DNA from: an uncultured Lachnospiraceae bacterium | GTDB taxonomy: Bacteria; Bacillota; Clostridia; Lachnospirales; Lachnospiraceae | Direction of reading: 5' to 3' | DNA length: 38,955 nucleotides | NCBI GenBank assembly: GCA_900314295.1 | Contig: OMUU01000148.1 | Span: 1-38,955, forward strand | Shown here: piece by piece, positions 1-8,263 of the stretch | Numbering within the stretch: position 1 is the first letter of the stretch | Layout: every line of letters starts with the position of its first letter | Notes under the pieces: generated by a model | Databases searched by the model: none | Told to the model about the DNA's origin: nothing | What the model saw: the letters and a program-made list of their open reading frames with translations, nothing else | Position numbers and translations under genes: made by a program

Positions 1-235
1 GTTCACTCACAACTATATTCGGCAAGGATTTTACAGTCCTGTTACCATTCGCAAACTGGCTGTAACAAAGTTTTATCCTGTTTTTTGAGCTGCGGAACTC
101 CTCAGGCGCGAGCGCCTTCGTCAAACAGTCCTCGCTATCCACTTTTTGAAGAATTTACGGATAAAACTTTTAACAGCCAGTAATGCTCAGGCAAAGGTAC
201 TGTAAAATCTCAGCCGTTTCAGATGGCGCGTGAAC
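1..235. repeat. Palindromic intergenic repeat element, family A, apparently complete copy
   Basis: The stretch begins GTTCAC and ends GTGAAC. Behind these tips lie imperfect inverted arms: bases 20-37 (CGGCAAGGATTTTACAGT) match the reverse complement of 202-214, and bases 55-77 match the reverse complement of 160-181 (GGATAAAACTTTTAACAGCC). The centre holds a compact perfect inverted repeat, AGGCGC at 104-109 and GCGCCT at 112-117. No ORF of note lies inside. Partial relatives occur at 18593-18610, 24392-24437 and 38591-38662, so it is a dispersed family, perhaps MITE-like. The left edge coincides with the window edge, so the element could extend further. Confidence 0.75.
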
Positions 236-279
236 ATTAACGTTCAGGAAGAAGATCGGGTACGATTTGGCGAGAACAG

Positions 280-308
280 TTCACAAAGACAGCTCTGTTT
301 GGTATAAT
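280..308 (+). promoter_or_regulatory. Predicted sigma-A promoter for the yqhY-nusB-xseA region
   Basis: TTCACA (280-285) is followed by a 17-base spacer and TATAAT (303-308). The -10 box is preceded by TGG, giving an extended -10. The next gene starts 84 bases downstream of the -10 box. Confidence 0.6.
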
Positions 309-391
309 TGGAATAAATTCCGGTATCCGAAGGAGACAGGCATCCGGGACATGCGGCAGCAGAACAGGCCGAAGGTATGAAGGAGGCAGTT

Positions 392-787
392 ATGTCACAG
401 AAGGGCGCTAAGGAAAAACAGAATACATACATGATTTATGATGACCATACGATCGGAACCGTGCAGATCGCGGATGAGGTTATCGCTACGATCGCGGCTC
501 TGGCAGCAACCGAAAATGACGGTGTGGCTTGTCTGGGAGGCGGAATCACCCATGCGAAAGCGTCGCGGGCAGGAGGAAGAGCGCTTGCCAGGGGTGTAAG
601 GATTGAACTCCAGGAGAAGGTGATTCGCGTCAGCATCATTATTATTATGCGTTTTGGATACAATATTCCGGAGACGACGAAGAAGGTCCAGGAGAAAGTG
701 AAGAATGCACTGGAGACAATGACGGGCTTTGAAGTCGCGGATGTGAACGTAAGCGTTGCCGATGTACAGGTAGAAAAGGGAAAATAA
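392..787 (+). CDS. yqhY: Asp23/Gls24 family envelope stress protein (YqhY-like)
   Basis: This 131-residue protein belongs to the Asp23/Gls24 family, whose members are membrane-associated and linked in Firmicutes to cell-envelope stress and lipid homeostasis. The family pattern is clear: an early segment with GTVQIADEVIATIAALAA, a Gly-rich turn, a valine-rich strand (KVIRVSIIIIM) and a C-terminal helix-strand with VADVNVSVADVQV. I chose the second ATG (392) because AAGGAGG sits 5 bases upstream of it; an in-frame ATG at 377 lies before that ribosome binding site. It directly precedes nusB, the same neighbourhood as yqhY in Bacillus. The exact molecular role of this family is not settled. Confidence 0.9.
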   Translation: MSQKGAKEKQNTYMIYDDHTIGTVQIADEVIATIAALAATENDGVACLGGGITHAKASRAGGRALARGVRIELQEKVIRVSIIIIMRFGYNIPETTKKVQEKVKNALETMTGFEVADVNVSVADVQVEKGK

Positions 788-908
788 GCACAATAACCCG
801 GCGGCAGGGATCTGTACGCATTCATAAAAAGTATGAAGGGTTGAGGCGGATGCTGCATGGACCTGTACCGTCTGTGACATAATTATTAGATCGGGAGATA
901 TTGAGAGA

Positions 909-1403
909 ATGATACGTACCCAGCTGAGAGAGACTATTTTTCGACTTCTTTTCATGAAGCAGTTCGCGGATAAGGAGGAGATGAACGATCAGGTAACACT
1001 GTACCTGGATGAGATGCGCGGAGGGCTCATGGAGATGCCTTATGCCTCCTATGAGGACCAGGAGGAGGAGAGGGAGAACAATCCTGCCTTCGCCAACGCC
1101 GAGGATGTGACCCTGGAGGACGAGAAGTACATTCGAGAAAAGCTCTCCCGGATACTCGAAAAGCTTCCGGAGATTGACGGGAAGCTGAACGAGGCTTCCA
1201 GGAACTGGAAGACTTCACGTATGGCGAAGGTGGATCTGAGCGTTCTGCGGCTCGCAGTATATGAGATCCTATACGACGAGGATATCCCGACGGGAGTGGC
1301 AATTGACGAGGCAGTGGAGATTGCAAAGCATTACGGCGGAGAGGAGTCCGGCTCCTTTGTGAACGGTGTTCTCGGGCAGATCGCGCGGGAAGAGAAGGAA
1401 TGA
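909..1403 (+). CDS. nusB: Transcription antitermination factor NusB
   Basis: NusB binds the boxA RNA element with NusE (ribosomal protein S10) and promotes antitermination, mainly of rRNA operons. The 164-residue product starts with RTQLRETIFRLLFMKQF and ends with the conserved helices KVDLSVLRLAVYEIL, IPTGVAIDEAVEIAKHYG and GSFVNGVLGQIA, which are typical NusB signatures. It is about 20 residues longer than usual, because of an acidic insert (about residues 48-65) between the first helices. It precedes xseA by 6 bases and is probably co-transcribed with it. Confidence 0.95.
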   Translation: MIRTQLRETIFRLLFMKQFADKEEMNDQVTLYLDEMRGGLMEMPYASYEDQEEERENNPAFANAEDVTLEDEKYIREKLSRILEKLPEIDGKLNEASRNWKTSRMAKVDLSVLRLAVYEILYDEDIPTGVAIDEAVEIAKHYGGEESGSFVNGVLGQIAREEKE

Positions 1404-1409
1404 TCTGTA

Positions 1410-2693
1410 TTGAATCATAATATATATTCGGTCGGACAGGTGAATGCATACATCCGGAATATGTTTGCGCAGGATTTTGCACTGCGCATGATATCGGTGA
1501 AGGGTGAGATCAGCAACTGCAAATATCACCGCTCCGGCCATATTTATTTTACACTGAAGGATGAGTCATCGGCCATTTCGTGCGTGATGTTCTCGGGCGA
1601 CCGGAGGGGCGGCCTGGGCTTTCTGATGAAGGACGGCGATCGTGTCGTTGTGACGGGACCGATCGAGGTCTACACAAGGGACGGAAAATATCAGCTTTAT
1701 GCCAAGAAGGTTGAGCTGGAGGGCGCCGGTCTTTTATACGAACAGTTTCTGAAGCTGAAGCAGGAGTTGGAGGATATGGGAATGTTCGCGCCGGAATATA
1801 AGCGGCCGATTCCGAAGTACGTCCGCACGCTCGGCATTGTAACGGCGCCGACGGGGGCGGCGATTCAGGATATCCGCAATATTTCGCTGCGGAGGAATCC
1901 TTATATTCAGCTGATTCTGTATCCGGCTCTCGTTCAGGGCGAAGGTGCGGTTCCGAGTATTGTCCGGGGAATTGAGACGCTGGACCGGCTTGGAGTGGAT
2001 TGTATCATCATCGGGCGGGGCGGCGGATCCATCGAGGATCTGTGGGCATTCAATGAGAGAGAGGTCGCCCGGTCGGTCTTCGACTGTCAGACACCGATCA
2101 TTTCCGCCGTGGGGCATGAGACGGACACGACGATCACGGACTATGTCGCGGATCTGCGCGCTCCGACGCCGTCCGCGGCCGCAGAGCTTGCTGTCGCGGA
2201 CGTCCGGGATATCCTTCAGCGAATGGAAGGATATCGTGAGCGGATGTCGACCGATATGGAGAGGAGTATTTCCTTCGCGCGTGACCGGCTTTTGACGGAC
2301 CGGGCAAAGATCCGGTATCTGAGTCCGGCGAACCAGCTGCGGGAGAAAAAACAGCGCCTTGCCGATCTGGAGGAGCGGCTTTTGGAGCGCCAGGATCGGA
2401 TTCTCAGCGATACAAAGAGACGGTGGAACGATGAGCTGCACCTGCTGCGAGATCGTTCGGAACAGATCATGGCGGACCAGAGACATCGCCTGGAGCTGCT
2501 GATCCGGCAGATGGACGGCCTTTCGCCGATCCGGAAGCTGAAACAGGGATATTCGTATGCGGAGGACGCAAACGGCCGGAATATTTTTTCCGTAGAGCAG
2601 GTAAAGCCGGGAGATGAGCTCTTGCTTGAGGTTACAGACGGAGTCATCCGCAGCAGCGTCACAGATACGAAGAAGAGAAGGAGAGAGGTCTGA
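1410..2693 (+). CDS. xseA: Exodeoxyribonuclease VII large subunit
   Basis: XseA is the catalytic subunit of exonuclease VII, which degrades single-stranded DNA from both ends with several XseB subunits. The 427-residue protein has an N-terminal OB-fold (ISVKGEISNCKYHRSGHIYF), the catalytic core with GIVTAPTGAAIQDI, IIIGRGGGSIEDLWAFNE and ISAVGHETDTTITDYVADLR, then a long charged coiled coil (about residues 270-370) that contacts XseB. The start is a TTG, 6 bases after the nusB stop, with AAGGAA about 9 bases upstream; no better ATG fits the conserved N-terminus. Its stop codon is directly followed by the xseB ATG. Confidence 0.96.
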   Translation: MNHNIYSVGQVNAYIRNMFAQDFALRMISVKGEISNCKYHRSGHIYFTLKDESSAISCVMFSGDRRGGLGFLMKDGDRVVVTGPIEVYTRDGKYQLYAKKVELEGAGLLYEQFLKLKQELEDMGMFAPEYKRPIPKYVRTLGIVTAPTGAAIQDIRNISLRRNPYIQLILYPALVQGEGAVPSIVRGIETLDRLGVDCIIIGRGGGSIEDLWAFNEREVARSVFDCQTPIISAVGHETDTTITDYVADLRAPTPSAAAELAVADVRDILQRMEGYRERMSTDMERSISFARDRLLTDRAKIRYLSPANQLREKKQRLADLEERLLERQDRILSDTKRRWNDELHLLRDRSEQIMADQRHRLELLIRQMDGLSPIRKLKQGYSYAEDANGRNIFSVEQVKPGDELLLEVTDGVIRSSVTDTKKRRREV

Positions 2694-2912
2694 ATGGAAG
2701 CCGATGAGAAGAAGGAGCTTACCCTGGAAGAGTCTTTTCAAAGACTGGATGAGCTGATCGCAAGGCTGGAGGATCGGGAAATCCCGCTGGAGGATTCGTT
2801 TGCGATTTACAAAGAGGGGATGGATCTTTTGAAGTCCAGCCGTGAAAAAATCGATACCGTTGAGAAAAAGATGCTTCAGATAAGCGAAGATGGTGAATTA
2901 CGTGAATTTTGA
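2694..2912 (+). CDS. xseB: Exodeoxyribonuclease VII small subunit
   Basis: XseB is the small non-catalytic subunit that binds the XseA coiled coil. The 72-residue product shows the family pattern LTLEESFQRLDELIARLE, then EIPLEDSFAIYKEGMDLL and a C-terminal helix. The ATG abuts the xseA stop codon, which suggests translational coupling. The 3' end overlaps the predicted start of ispA by 23 bases. Confidence 0.95.
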   Translation: MEADEKKELTLEESFQRLDELIARLEDREIPLEDSFAIYKEGMDLLKSSREKIDTVEKKMLQISEDGELREF

Positions 2913-3798
2913 TGAGGAATTGAGAAAACGCCGGGACAGTGTGAATGACATCATAGAACGGTATCTTCCGAAGGAGGACGCGGTTCCCGGAAAGCTGGCA
3001 GAGGCGATGAATTACAGCATCCGGATCGGGGGGAAACGGATCCGGCCGATCCTGATGATGGAAAGCTACCGGATGTTCGGAGGACATAAAACGGTTGTGG
3101 AGCCCTTCATGGCGGCTATTGAAATGATCCACACCCATTCTCTGGTGCATGACGATCTTCCTGCCATTGATAATGATGAACTTCGCCGGGGCAGGAGGAC
3201 AACCCACGCGGTTTTTGGAGAGGCAATCGGTATACTGGCCGGTGATGCCCTGCTGAACTATGCCTATGAGACGGCTCTGCAGGCTTTTCGGCACACAGAG
3301 GATGTACAGCGGGTCGCCGGGGCACTTCAGATTCTGTCCTCTGAAACCGGTCTGTATGGTATGCTCGGCGGACAGAGTGTGGATGTACAAAATGACAAGA
3401 ACGGCGTAAGCGCTCTGTCGAAGGAGGAGCTCGATTATATTTATCTTCACAAAACAGGATCTCTGCTGGAGGCTCCGCTGATGATCGGCGCGACTCTGGC
3501 GGGCGCCGGCAAGGGTGAGATCGGCTGCATGAAGGAAATCGGAAGACGGATTGGTCTGGCCTTTCAGATTCAGGATGACATTCTGGATGTGACCGCGACG
3601 ACAGAGGAACTGGGTAAGCCGGTGGGATCGGATACAAAAAACGACAAGACGACCTATGTCACGCTTATGGGAGTAGATCGTGCACGGGAGACGGTAGAGG
3701 AACAGACAGCCGTTGCGGTGAGACTTCTGGAGAGCATGCCGGGAGAGAAGGAATTTCTGCGGGAGCTTCTTGTTCACATGGCATCGAGAAGCAAATAG
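2890..3798 (+). CDS. ispA: Polyprenyl diphosphate synthase (farnesyl/geranyl diphosphate synthase)
   Basis: This 302-residue enzyme condenses isopentenyl diphosphate with allylic diphosphates to give farnesyl diphosphate, the precursor of undecaprenyl lipid carriers. Visible motifs are GGKRIRP (47-53), the first aspartate-rich motif DDLPAID (88-94) followed by RRGRRT, GQSVD, KTGSLLEAP, and the second aspartate-rich motif FQIQDDILD (225-233). The length fits short-chain synthases. The ATG at 2890 overlaps xseB by 23 bases; a GTG three bases later is an alternative. It sits just before dxs, so an early and a late step of isoprenoid supply are paired. Chain length of the product cannot be read with certainty. 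Confidence 0.93.
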   Translation: MVNYVNFDEELRKRRDSVNDIIERYLPKEDAVPGKLAEAMNYSIRIGGKRIRPILMMESYRMFGGHKTVVEPFMAAIEMIHTHSLVHDDLPAIDNDELRRGRRTTHAVFGEAIGILAGDALLNYAYETALQAFRHTEDVQRVAGALQILSSETGLYGMLGGQSVDVQNDKNGVSALSKEELDYIYLHKTGSLLEAPLMIGATLAGAGKGEIGCMKEIGRRIGLAFQIQDDILDVTATTEELGKPVGSDTKNDKTTYVTLMGVDRARETVEEQTAVAVRLLESMPGEKEFLRELLVHMASRSK

Positions 3799-3810
3799 AG
3801 GCTGCCGGTG

Positions 3811-3838
3811 TTGTATAAGCGTTTCGAAAACGCAGGCG
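3811..3838 (-). repeat. Fragment of dispersed repeat family B
   Basis: TTGTATAAGCGTTTCGAAAA, read on the reverse strand, matches the right end of the repeats at 11701-11842 and 30199-30261 (shared pattern TGCG-TTTCGAA-GCTTATACA). It also forms a small hairpin, GCGTTT-CGA-AAACGC. It lies between ispA and dxs. Confidence 0.5.
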
Positions 3839-3909
3839 GGGTACTGCATTGGTTTTGCCAGACAGGTGCAGGAGATGTATTGAAAGAAAATGCTTAAGGG
3901 GGCAGGGAG

Positions 3910-5763
3910 ATGCTGGAAAAAATCAATAAACCGAATGATGTGAAGAAAATTCCGGCGAACCGGCTCCCGGAGCTTGCGGAGGAAGTTCGTCAGTTTCTGA
4001 TTTCGTCTGTAAGTAAAACAGGAGGTCATCTCGCCTCCAATCTCGGCGCGATTGAGCTGACGATTGCTCTTCATTATGTATTGAACCTTCCAAAGGATAA
4101 GATTCTGTGGGATGTGGGGCATCAGTCCTATACGCATAAGATCCTGACCGGGCGAAGGGACCGCTTTTGTACGCTGCGGCAAGAGGGCGGGCTTTCCGGA
4201 TTTCCGAGGCGGGAGGAGAGCAGCTGTGATGTCTGGGACGCAGGGCACAGCTCGAATTCGATCTCTGCCGGACTCGGCTATGTCCGGGCCAGGGATCTCA
4301 GAAAACAGCAGTATACGGTTGTTTCTGTGATCGGGGACGGTGCGCTTACCGGAGGCATGGCGTATGAAGCGCTTGACAATGCCGCTCAGCTGAAGACGAA
4401 TTTTATCATTATTTTGAATGATAACAACATGTCAATTTCCGGAAATGTCGGAGGAATGCATGATTACCTTGCGACGCTTCGGACCTCGCACGCGTATACC
4501 GACCTGAAGGAGCAGGTGACGGAGAAGCTCGAGAAGCTGCATGGCGGTGATGAAATGATCGAGCGAATCCGAAAGACGAAGAACAGCATCAAGCAGCTGG
4601 TCATTCCGGGAATGCTTTTCGAGAATATGGGGCTTACCTATCTGGGACCGGTAGACGGACATAATATTTCCGCGATGATCCGGATTTTTGAGGACGCGAA
4701 GCGAATCAACGGACCGGTAATCGTTCATGTGAAGACAGAGAAAGGGCACGGGTATGCGCCTGCGGTCCGGCATCCGTCAAGATTTCACGGGACCGGCGCA
4801 TTCGATGTCGCCACCGGAATACCGGAGAGCAGGGGAGTCGTATCCTGGACGGATATTTTTTCCACGGTGATGGTGAAGATGGGAGAGAGAAATCCGGATG
4901 TCGTTGCGGTTACGGCGGCTATGAAGGAGGGAACGGGCCTGAAGCGATTCGCCAACCGTTTCCCGGATCGGTTCTTCGATGTCGGAATCGCAGAGGAGCA
5001 CGGTGTCACGTTCTCCGCAGGTCTGGCTCTGGGAGGGCTTATTCCCGTATTTGCGGTTTATTCTTCTTTCCTTCAGAGAGGATTCGATCAGATCATGAAT
5101 GATGTCTGTATGCAGGATCTTCATGTGATCTTCGCGATCGACAGGGGCGGACTCGTTGGAGCAGATGGAAAGACTCACCAGGGCGTTTTCGATCTGTCAT
5201 ATCTGAGCATGCTTCCGGGGATGACGGTGATGGCGCCGAAGAACAAATGGGAGCTGTCGGATATGATCAAGTTCGCTGTTGCGTATCAAGGACCGATTGC
5301 GATACGGTATCCGAGGGGAGCTGCCTATAGCGGTTTGATGGAGTGCCGCGAGGAGATTGTTCTCGGAAAGGGAGAGATCATCCGGAAGGGGAAGAAAATC
5401 GCTCTACTCGCTATCGGATCCATGGTAGCTGTGGCCGAGGAAGTGGCCGGACGTCTTGAAGCGGACGGAGTGAATCCTACCGTGGTGAACATGCGGTTTG
5501 TCAAACCGATCGACCGTGAGATTCTGCGGGAGCTGGCCGGTTACCACGATATTTTTGTGACGATGGAGGAGAATGTAAGACGCGGCGGATTCGGAGAGCA
5601 GGTCCTCGATGAGATGAAGAGCCTTCCGCGGGAAAATCCGGTGCACGTGGAAATTATCGCCGTTCCGGATGCCTATATTCATCATGCGAATCGGGATTCC
5701 CAGATGCGGACGGCCGGTATCGATGCAGAGACGGTTTATCAGAGGATCCGTGAGATTCTGTAG
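3910..5763 (+). CDS. dxs: 1-deoxy-D-xylulose-5-phosphate synthase
   Basis: DXS condenses pyruvate and glyceraldehyde 3-phosphate using thiamine diphosphate, the first step of the methylerythritol phosphate pathway. The 617-residue protein has the expected three-domain order. The thiamine-diphosphate motif begins GDGALTGGMAYEALDNAA and ends LNDNNMSIS (about residues 144-180). The glycine-rich VDGHNI segment, the second-domain DVGIAEEHGVTFSAGLAL with its catalytic glutamate, DRGGLVGADGKTHQG, and a C-terminal transketolase domain (PIAIRYPRG) are all visible. GGGAG lies just upstream of the ATG. It follows ispA after 111 bases. With ispA it implies that the organism uses the non-mevalonate route. 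Confidence 0.97.
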   Translation: MLEKINKPNDVKKIPANRLPELAEEVRQFLISSVSKTGGHLASNLGAIELTIALHYVLNLPKDKILWDVGHQSYTHKILTGRRDRFCTLRQEGGLSGFPRREESSCDVWDAGHSSNSISAGLGYVRARDLRKQQYTVVSVIGDGALTGGMAYEALDNAAQLKTNFIIILNDNNMSISGNVGGMHDYLATLRTSHAYTDLKEQVTEKLEKLHGGDEMIERIRKTKNSIKQLVIPGMLFENMGLTYLGPVDGHNISAMIRIFEDAKRINGPVIVHVKTEKGHGYAPAVRHPSRFHGTGAFDVATGIPESRGVVSWTDIFSTVMVKMGERNPDVVAVTAAMKEGTGLKRFANRFPDRFFDVGIAEEHGVTFSAGLALGGLIPVFAVYSSFLQRGFDQIMNDVCMQDLHVIFAIDRGGLVGADGKTHQGVFDLSYLSMLPGMTVMAPKNKWELSDMIKFAVAYQGPIAIRYPRGAAYSGLMECREEIVLGKGEIIRKGKKIALLAIGSMVAVAEEVAGRLEADGVNPTVVNMRFVKPIDREILRELAGYHDIFVTMEENVRRGGFGEQVLDEMKSLPRENPVHVEIIAVPDAYIHHANRDSQMRTAGIDAETVYQRIREIL

Positions 5764-5924
5764 GCTGACGGTCAGTTATCGCCCTTAGTTTGATAGAAAG
5801 ACAGGAATGGCACAGTTTCGCTGCGATTCGCGATTCTGCTGAAATCCGGTGGCGGGATAGTCGCATGAAGCAGGTAGAGTGTGAACGTAGATAAAGGCAA
5901 ATCAATAGGAGGGGAGGAAGAAGT

Positions 5925-6758
5925 GTGGCAAAGAAACGTCTGGACATACTTGTGACAGAGAGGGGCCTTGCTCCCTCACGGGAAAAGGCAAAGGTGCTGA
6001 TTATGGCCGGTGAAGTCTTTGTGGACGGACAGAGGGAGGACAAGCCGGGAATGACGTTTGCGGAGACATCGGAGATCACGCGGAAGGGGAGGGATCTTTT
6101 TCCCTTCGTGAGTCGGGGCGGGCTGAAGCTGGACAAGGCGGTGAAGAGCTTTGGGCTGGACCTTTCCGGGAAGGTATGTATGGACGTAGGGGCCTCTACC
6201 GGGGGCTTCACCGATTGTATGCTGCAAAACGGAGCGGTAAAGGTGTACTCGGTAGATGTAGGCCGGGGGCAGCTGGACTGGAAGCTCCGCGAGGATCCGA
6301 GAGTTGTCGTGATGGAGAAGACGAATATCCGCTATGTGACGGCGGATGATATACAGGAACGGCCCTCATTTGTCTCGGTGGATGTCTCCTTTATTTCGCT
6401 GACAAAGGTTCTTCCGGCTGTGAAGGCGCTGATGGAGCCGGAGGGAGAGCTGGCGTGTTTGATCAAGCCGCAGTTTGAGGCCGGACGGGAGAAGGTCGGA
6501 AAGAAGGGGGTTGTCCGTGATCCCGCAGTGCATGAGGAGGTGATCCGGACGATTGTATCCTTTGCCGGAGGCATTCAGCTCTGGCCGCAGAAGCTCGATT
6601 TTTCACCGATCAAGGGACCTGAGGGCAATATCGAATACCTGGTATACCTGAGAAAATACGCAGACGAAGAAAGCGGAAGCAACCGGATTACGGAGGAGAT
6701 GATTCGGGAAACGGTGGAGAACGCACACGGCGCTCTTGACAGAAAAACGGAGAATTGA
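5925..6758 (+). CDS. tlyA: TlyA family rRNA (cytidine-2'-O)-methyltransferase
   Basis: TlyA proteins methylate ribose 2'-O positions of rRNA cytidines; they are often misnamed hemolysin A. The 277-residue product has an N-terminal S4 RNA-binding domain (KKRLDILVTERGLAPSREKA, through about residue 60), a linker with SRGGLKLDKAV, and an FtsJ-like methyltransferase domain with the SAM-binding motif MDVGASTGGFTDCML (about residues 86-100) and IKPQFEAGREKVGKKGVVRD. The start is GTG at 5925 behind GGAGGGGAGG. The 161 bases between dxs and this gene show no further gene. Its stop codon precedes the chosen nadK ATG by 5 bases. Confidence 0.95.
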   Translation: MAKKRLDILVTERGLAPSREKAKVLIMAGEVFVDGQREDKPGMTFAETSEITRKGRDLFPFVSRGGLKLDKAVKSFGLDLSGKVCMDVGASTGGFTDCMLQNGAVKVYSVDVGRGQLDWKLREDPRVVVMEKTNIRYVTADDIQERPSFVSVDVSFISLTKVLPAVKALMEPEGELACLIKPQFEAGREKVGKKGVVRDPAVHEEVIRTIVSFAGGIQLWPQKLDFSPIKGPEGNIEYLVYLRKYADEESGSNRITEEMIRETVENAHGALDRKTEN

Positions 6759-6763
6759 TACCC

Positions 6764-7633
6764 ATGACACCAATGAAGAATTTTTTTATCATCACGAATC
6801 TTGCCAAGGATCCGGACCGGAGTATCACAGACTCTATTGTAAGGTATATCGGGAACCGGGGCGGAAAAGCGGAGGTTCACAGTGACAGTGCGGTTTCCGG
6901 ATCCGGACGCCGCAATACCGAGCCGGACGATATTCCGGATGACACCGACGGGATCATTGTGCTCGGCGGCGACGGGACGTTGATCCGGGCGGCGGACGAC
7001 GTGGTGGACAGGCAGATTCCGCTTCTTGGTGTGAATCTGGGAACGCTGGGATATCTGACCGAGATTGACCGGAATTCTATTTTTCCTGCACTGGATGCTC
7101 TGCTTGAGGGGAGGTATCAGGTTGAATCCCGCATGATGCTCCTCGGGAAGGTTTATCATGAGGGAAAGCTGGTAAGTGAAGAGCGTGCGTTGAATGACAT
7201 CGTGATCGGGCGGGAGAATTCCATGCATGTGATTTCCATTACAAACTATGTCAATGACGCATTTCTGAATTCCTATCGCGCGGACGGCATGATCATTTCC
7301 ACACCGACCGGATCTACCGGATACAGCCTGTCTGTGGGAGGCCCGCTGATCTCGCCGGAGGCGCATCTGTTTTTGATGACGCCCATCGCCGCTCATACCC
7401 TGAATACGAGAAGCATTATCCTTCCGGAAGAAAACAGAATCACGGTAAGACTCGGACCCGGAAGGGACAACACCATTGAACACGCGATGGCGTATTTTGA
7501 CGGCGACCGGAAGGCCCCGATGGTGACCGGAGACAGCGTCGTAATCGTCCGGGCTGACAAGGATGTGAAGATCACGAAAATACACAACGACAGTTTTCTC
7601 GGTACGCTGCGGAGAAAAATGAGTCATATCTGA
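6764..7633 (+). CDS. nadK: NAD kinase
   Basis: NAD kinase phosphorylates NAD to NADP. The 289-residue product carries the hallmark GGDGTLIRAADDV motif, then GVNLGTLGYLTEID, the NDIVI segment and SYRADGMIISTPTGSTGYSL, which form the nucleotide-binding and catalytic core. I place the start at the ATG at 6764, because GGAG at 6749-6752 is 11 bases upstream; a TTG at 6755 is too close to that site and an ATG at 6773 is a second option. The tlyA-nadK-argR-recN order is common in clostridia. Confidence 0.95.
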   Translation: MTPMKNFFIITNLAKDPDRSITDSIVRYIGNRGGKAEVHSDSAVSGSGRRNTEPDDIPDDTDGIIVLGGDGTLIRAADDVVDRQIPLLGVNLGTLGYLTEIDRNSIFPALDALLEGRYQVESRMMLLGKVYHEGKLVSEERALNDIVIGRENSMHVISITNYVNDAFLNSYRADGMIISTPTGSTGYSLSVGGPLISPEAHLFLMTPIAAHTLNTRSIILPEENRITVRLGPGRDNTIEHAMAYFDGDRKAPMVTGDSVVIVRADKDVKITKIHNDSFLGTLRRKMSHI

Positions 7634-7704
7634 AGAAGGAAAATGCAGAAATGGCGTGGCTGTGTGAGCATGCGCCGGAGTGCGTTTACAGATGGAGGAT
7701 GCGG

Positions 7705-8160
7705 GTGAAGCTTGAGAGACAGACGGAAATATTAAGACTGATCCATGAATATGAGATCGACACGCAGGAGGAACTCGCCAGGAGGCTGCAGGAGAACGGT
7801 TTTGACGTGACGCAGGCCACGGTCTCGCGAGATATCCGGGACATGAAGCTTACAAAGGTGGCCGGAGAAAATGGTCATCTGCGGTATACCCTTCTTCAGA
7901 GTCAGGCGAAGGATACCGCGGGACGTTATGTGCGCATGCTCAAGGACGCGGTCACGGCGATTGACGTGGCGGGAAACCTGCTGGTGGTTCATACGGGTTC
8001 TGGAATGGCAATGGCGGCGGCTGCTGTCATTGACGAGATGAACTGGGAGGAAATTGTCGGATGCATCGCAGGGGATAACACCATTTTCTGTGCGACACGG
8101 AGCGAAGACGATGCCTTCCAGGTGAGAGATCGGTTTCAGAAGATGCTGGATAAGATCTGA
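7705..8160 (+). CDS. argR: Arginine repressor ArgR
   Basis: ArgR is a hexameric regulator that represses arginine biosynthesis and activates catabolism when arginine binds. The product of 151 residues has an N-terminal winged helix-turn-helix (KLERQTEILRLIHEYEIDTQ, then TQATVSRDIRDMKLTKV) and a C-terminal domain with the ligand-binding GTIAGDNT-type segment, here CIAGDNTIF. I chose the GTG at 7705, which has GGAGG at 7694-7698 with 6 bases of spacing; this gives the usual family length. Longer in-frame starts exist from 7651 but add residues unlike the family. Its last 19 bases form the first copy of a short tandem repeat that continues downstream. It probably shares a transcript with recN. 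Confidence 0.94.
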   Translation: MKLERQTEILRLIHEYEIDTQEELARRLQENGFDVTQATVSRDIRDMKLTKVAGENGHLRYTLLQSQAKDTAGRYVRMLKDAVTAIDVAGNLLVVHTGSGMAMAAAAVIDEMNWEEIVGCIAGDNTIFCATRSEDDAFQVRDRFQKMLDKI

Positions 8161-8240
8161 GGATAGTGGAAAAATCAGAGGATGCTGGAAAAAGATCTGA
8201 GGATGCTGAAAAGATCAGAGAATGCTGGTGAAAATTTGAG
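8142..8240 (+). repeat. Five imperfect tandem copies of a 19-21 base unit across the argR stop
   Basis: Copies lie at 8142-8161, 8162-8180, 8181-8201, 8202-8220 and 8221-8240. The consensus is close to GATGCTGGAAAAGATCTGAG. The first copy contains the argR stop codon (TGA, 8158-8160), so the array seems to have grown from the 3' end of argR into the gap before recN. Confidence 0.85.
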
Positions 8241-8263
8241 GCAGCAGACAGGAGGAAAAGAGA

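Noticed and set aside
395..955. Long reverse-strand frame opposite yqhY
   Set aside because: It is the antisense shadow of a well-supported gene, has no ribosome binding site and matches no family I know.
2719..4248. 509-residue reverse-strand frame across xseB, ispA and dxs
   Set aside because: It runs opposite three clearly recognised genes; the length is explained by their codon bias.
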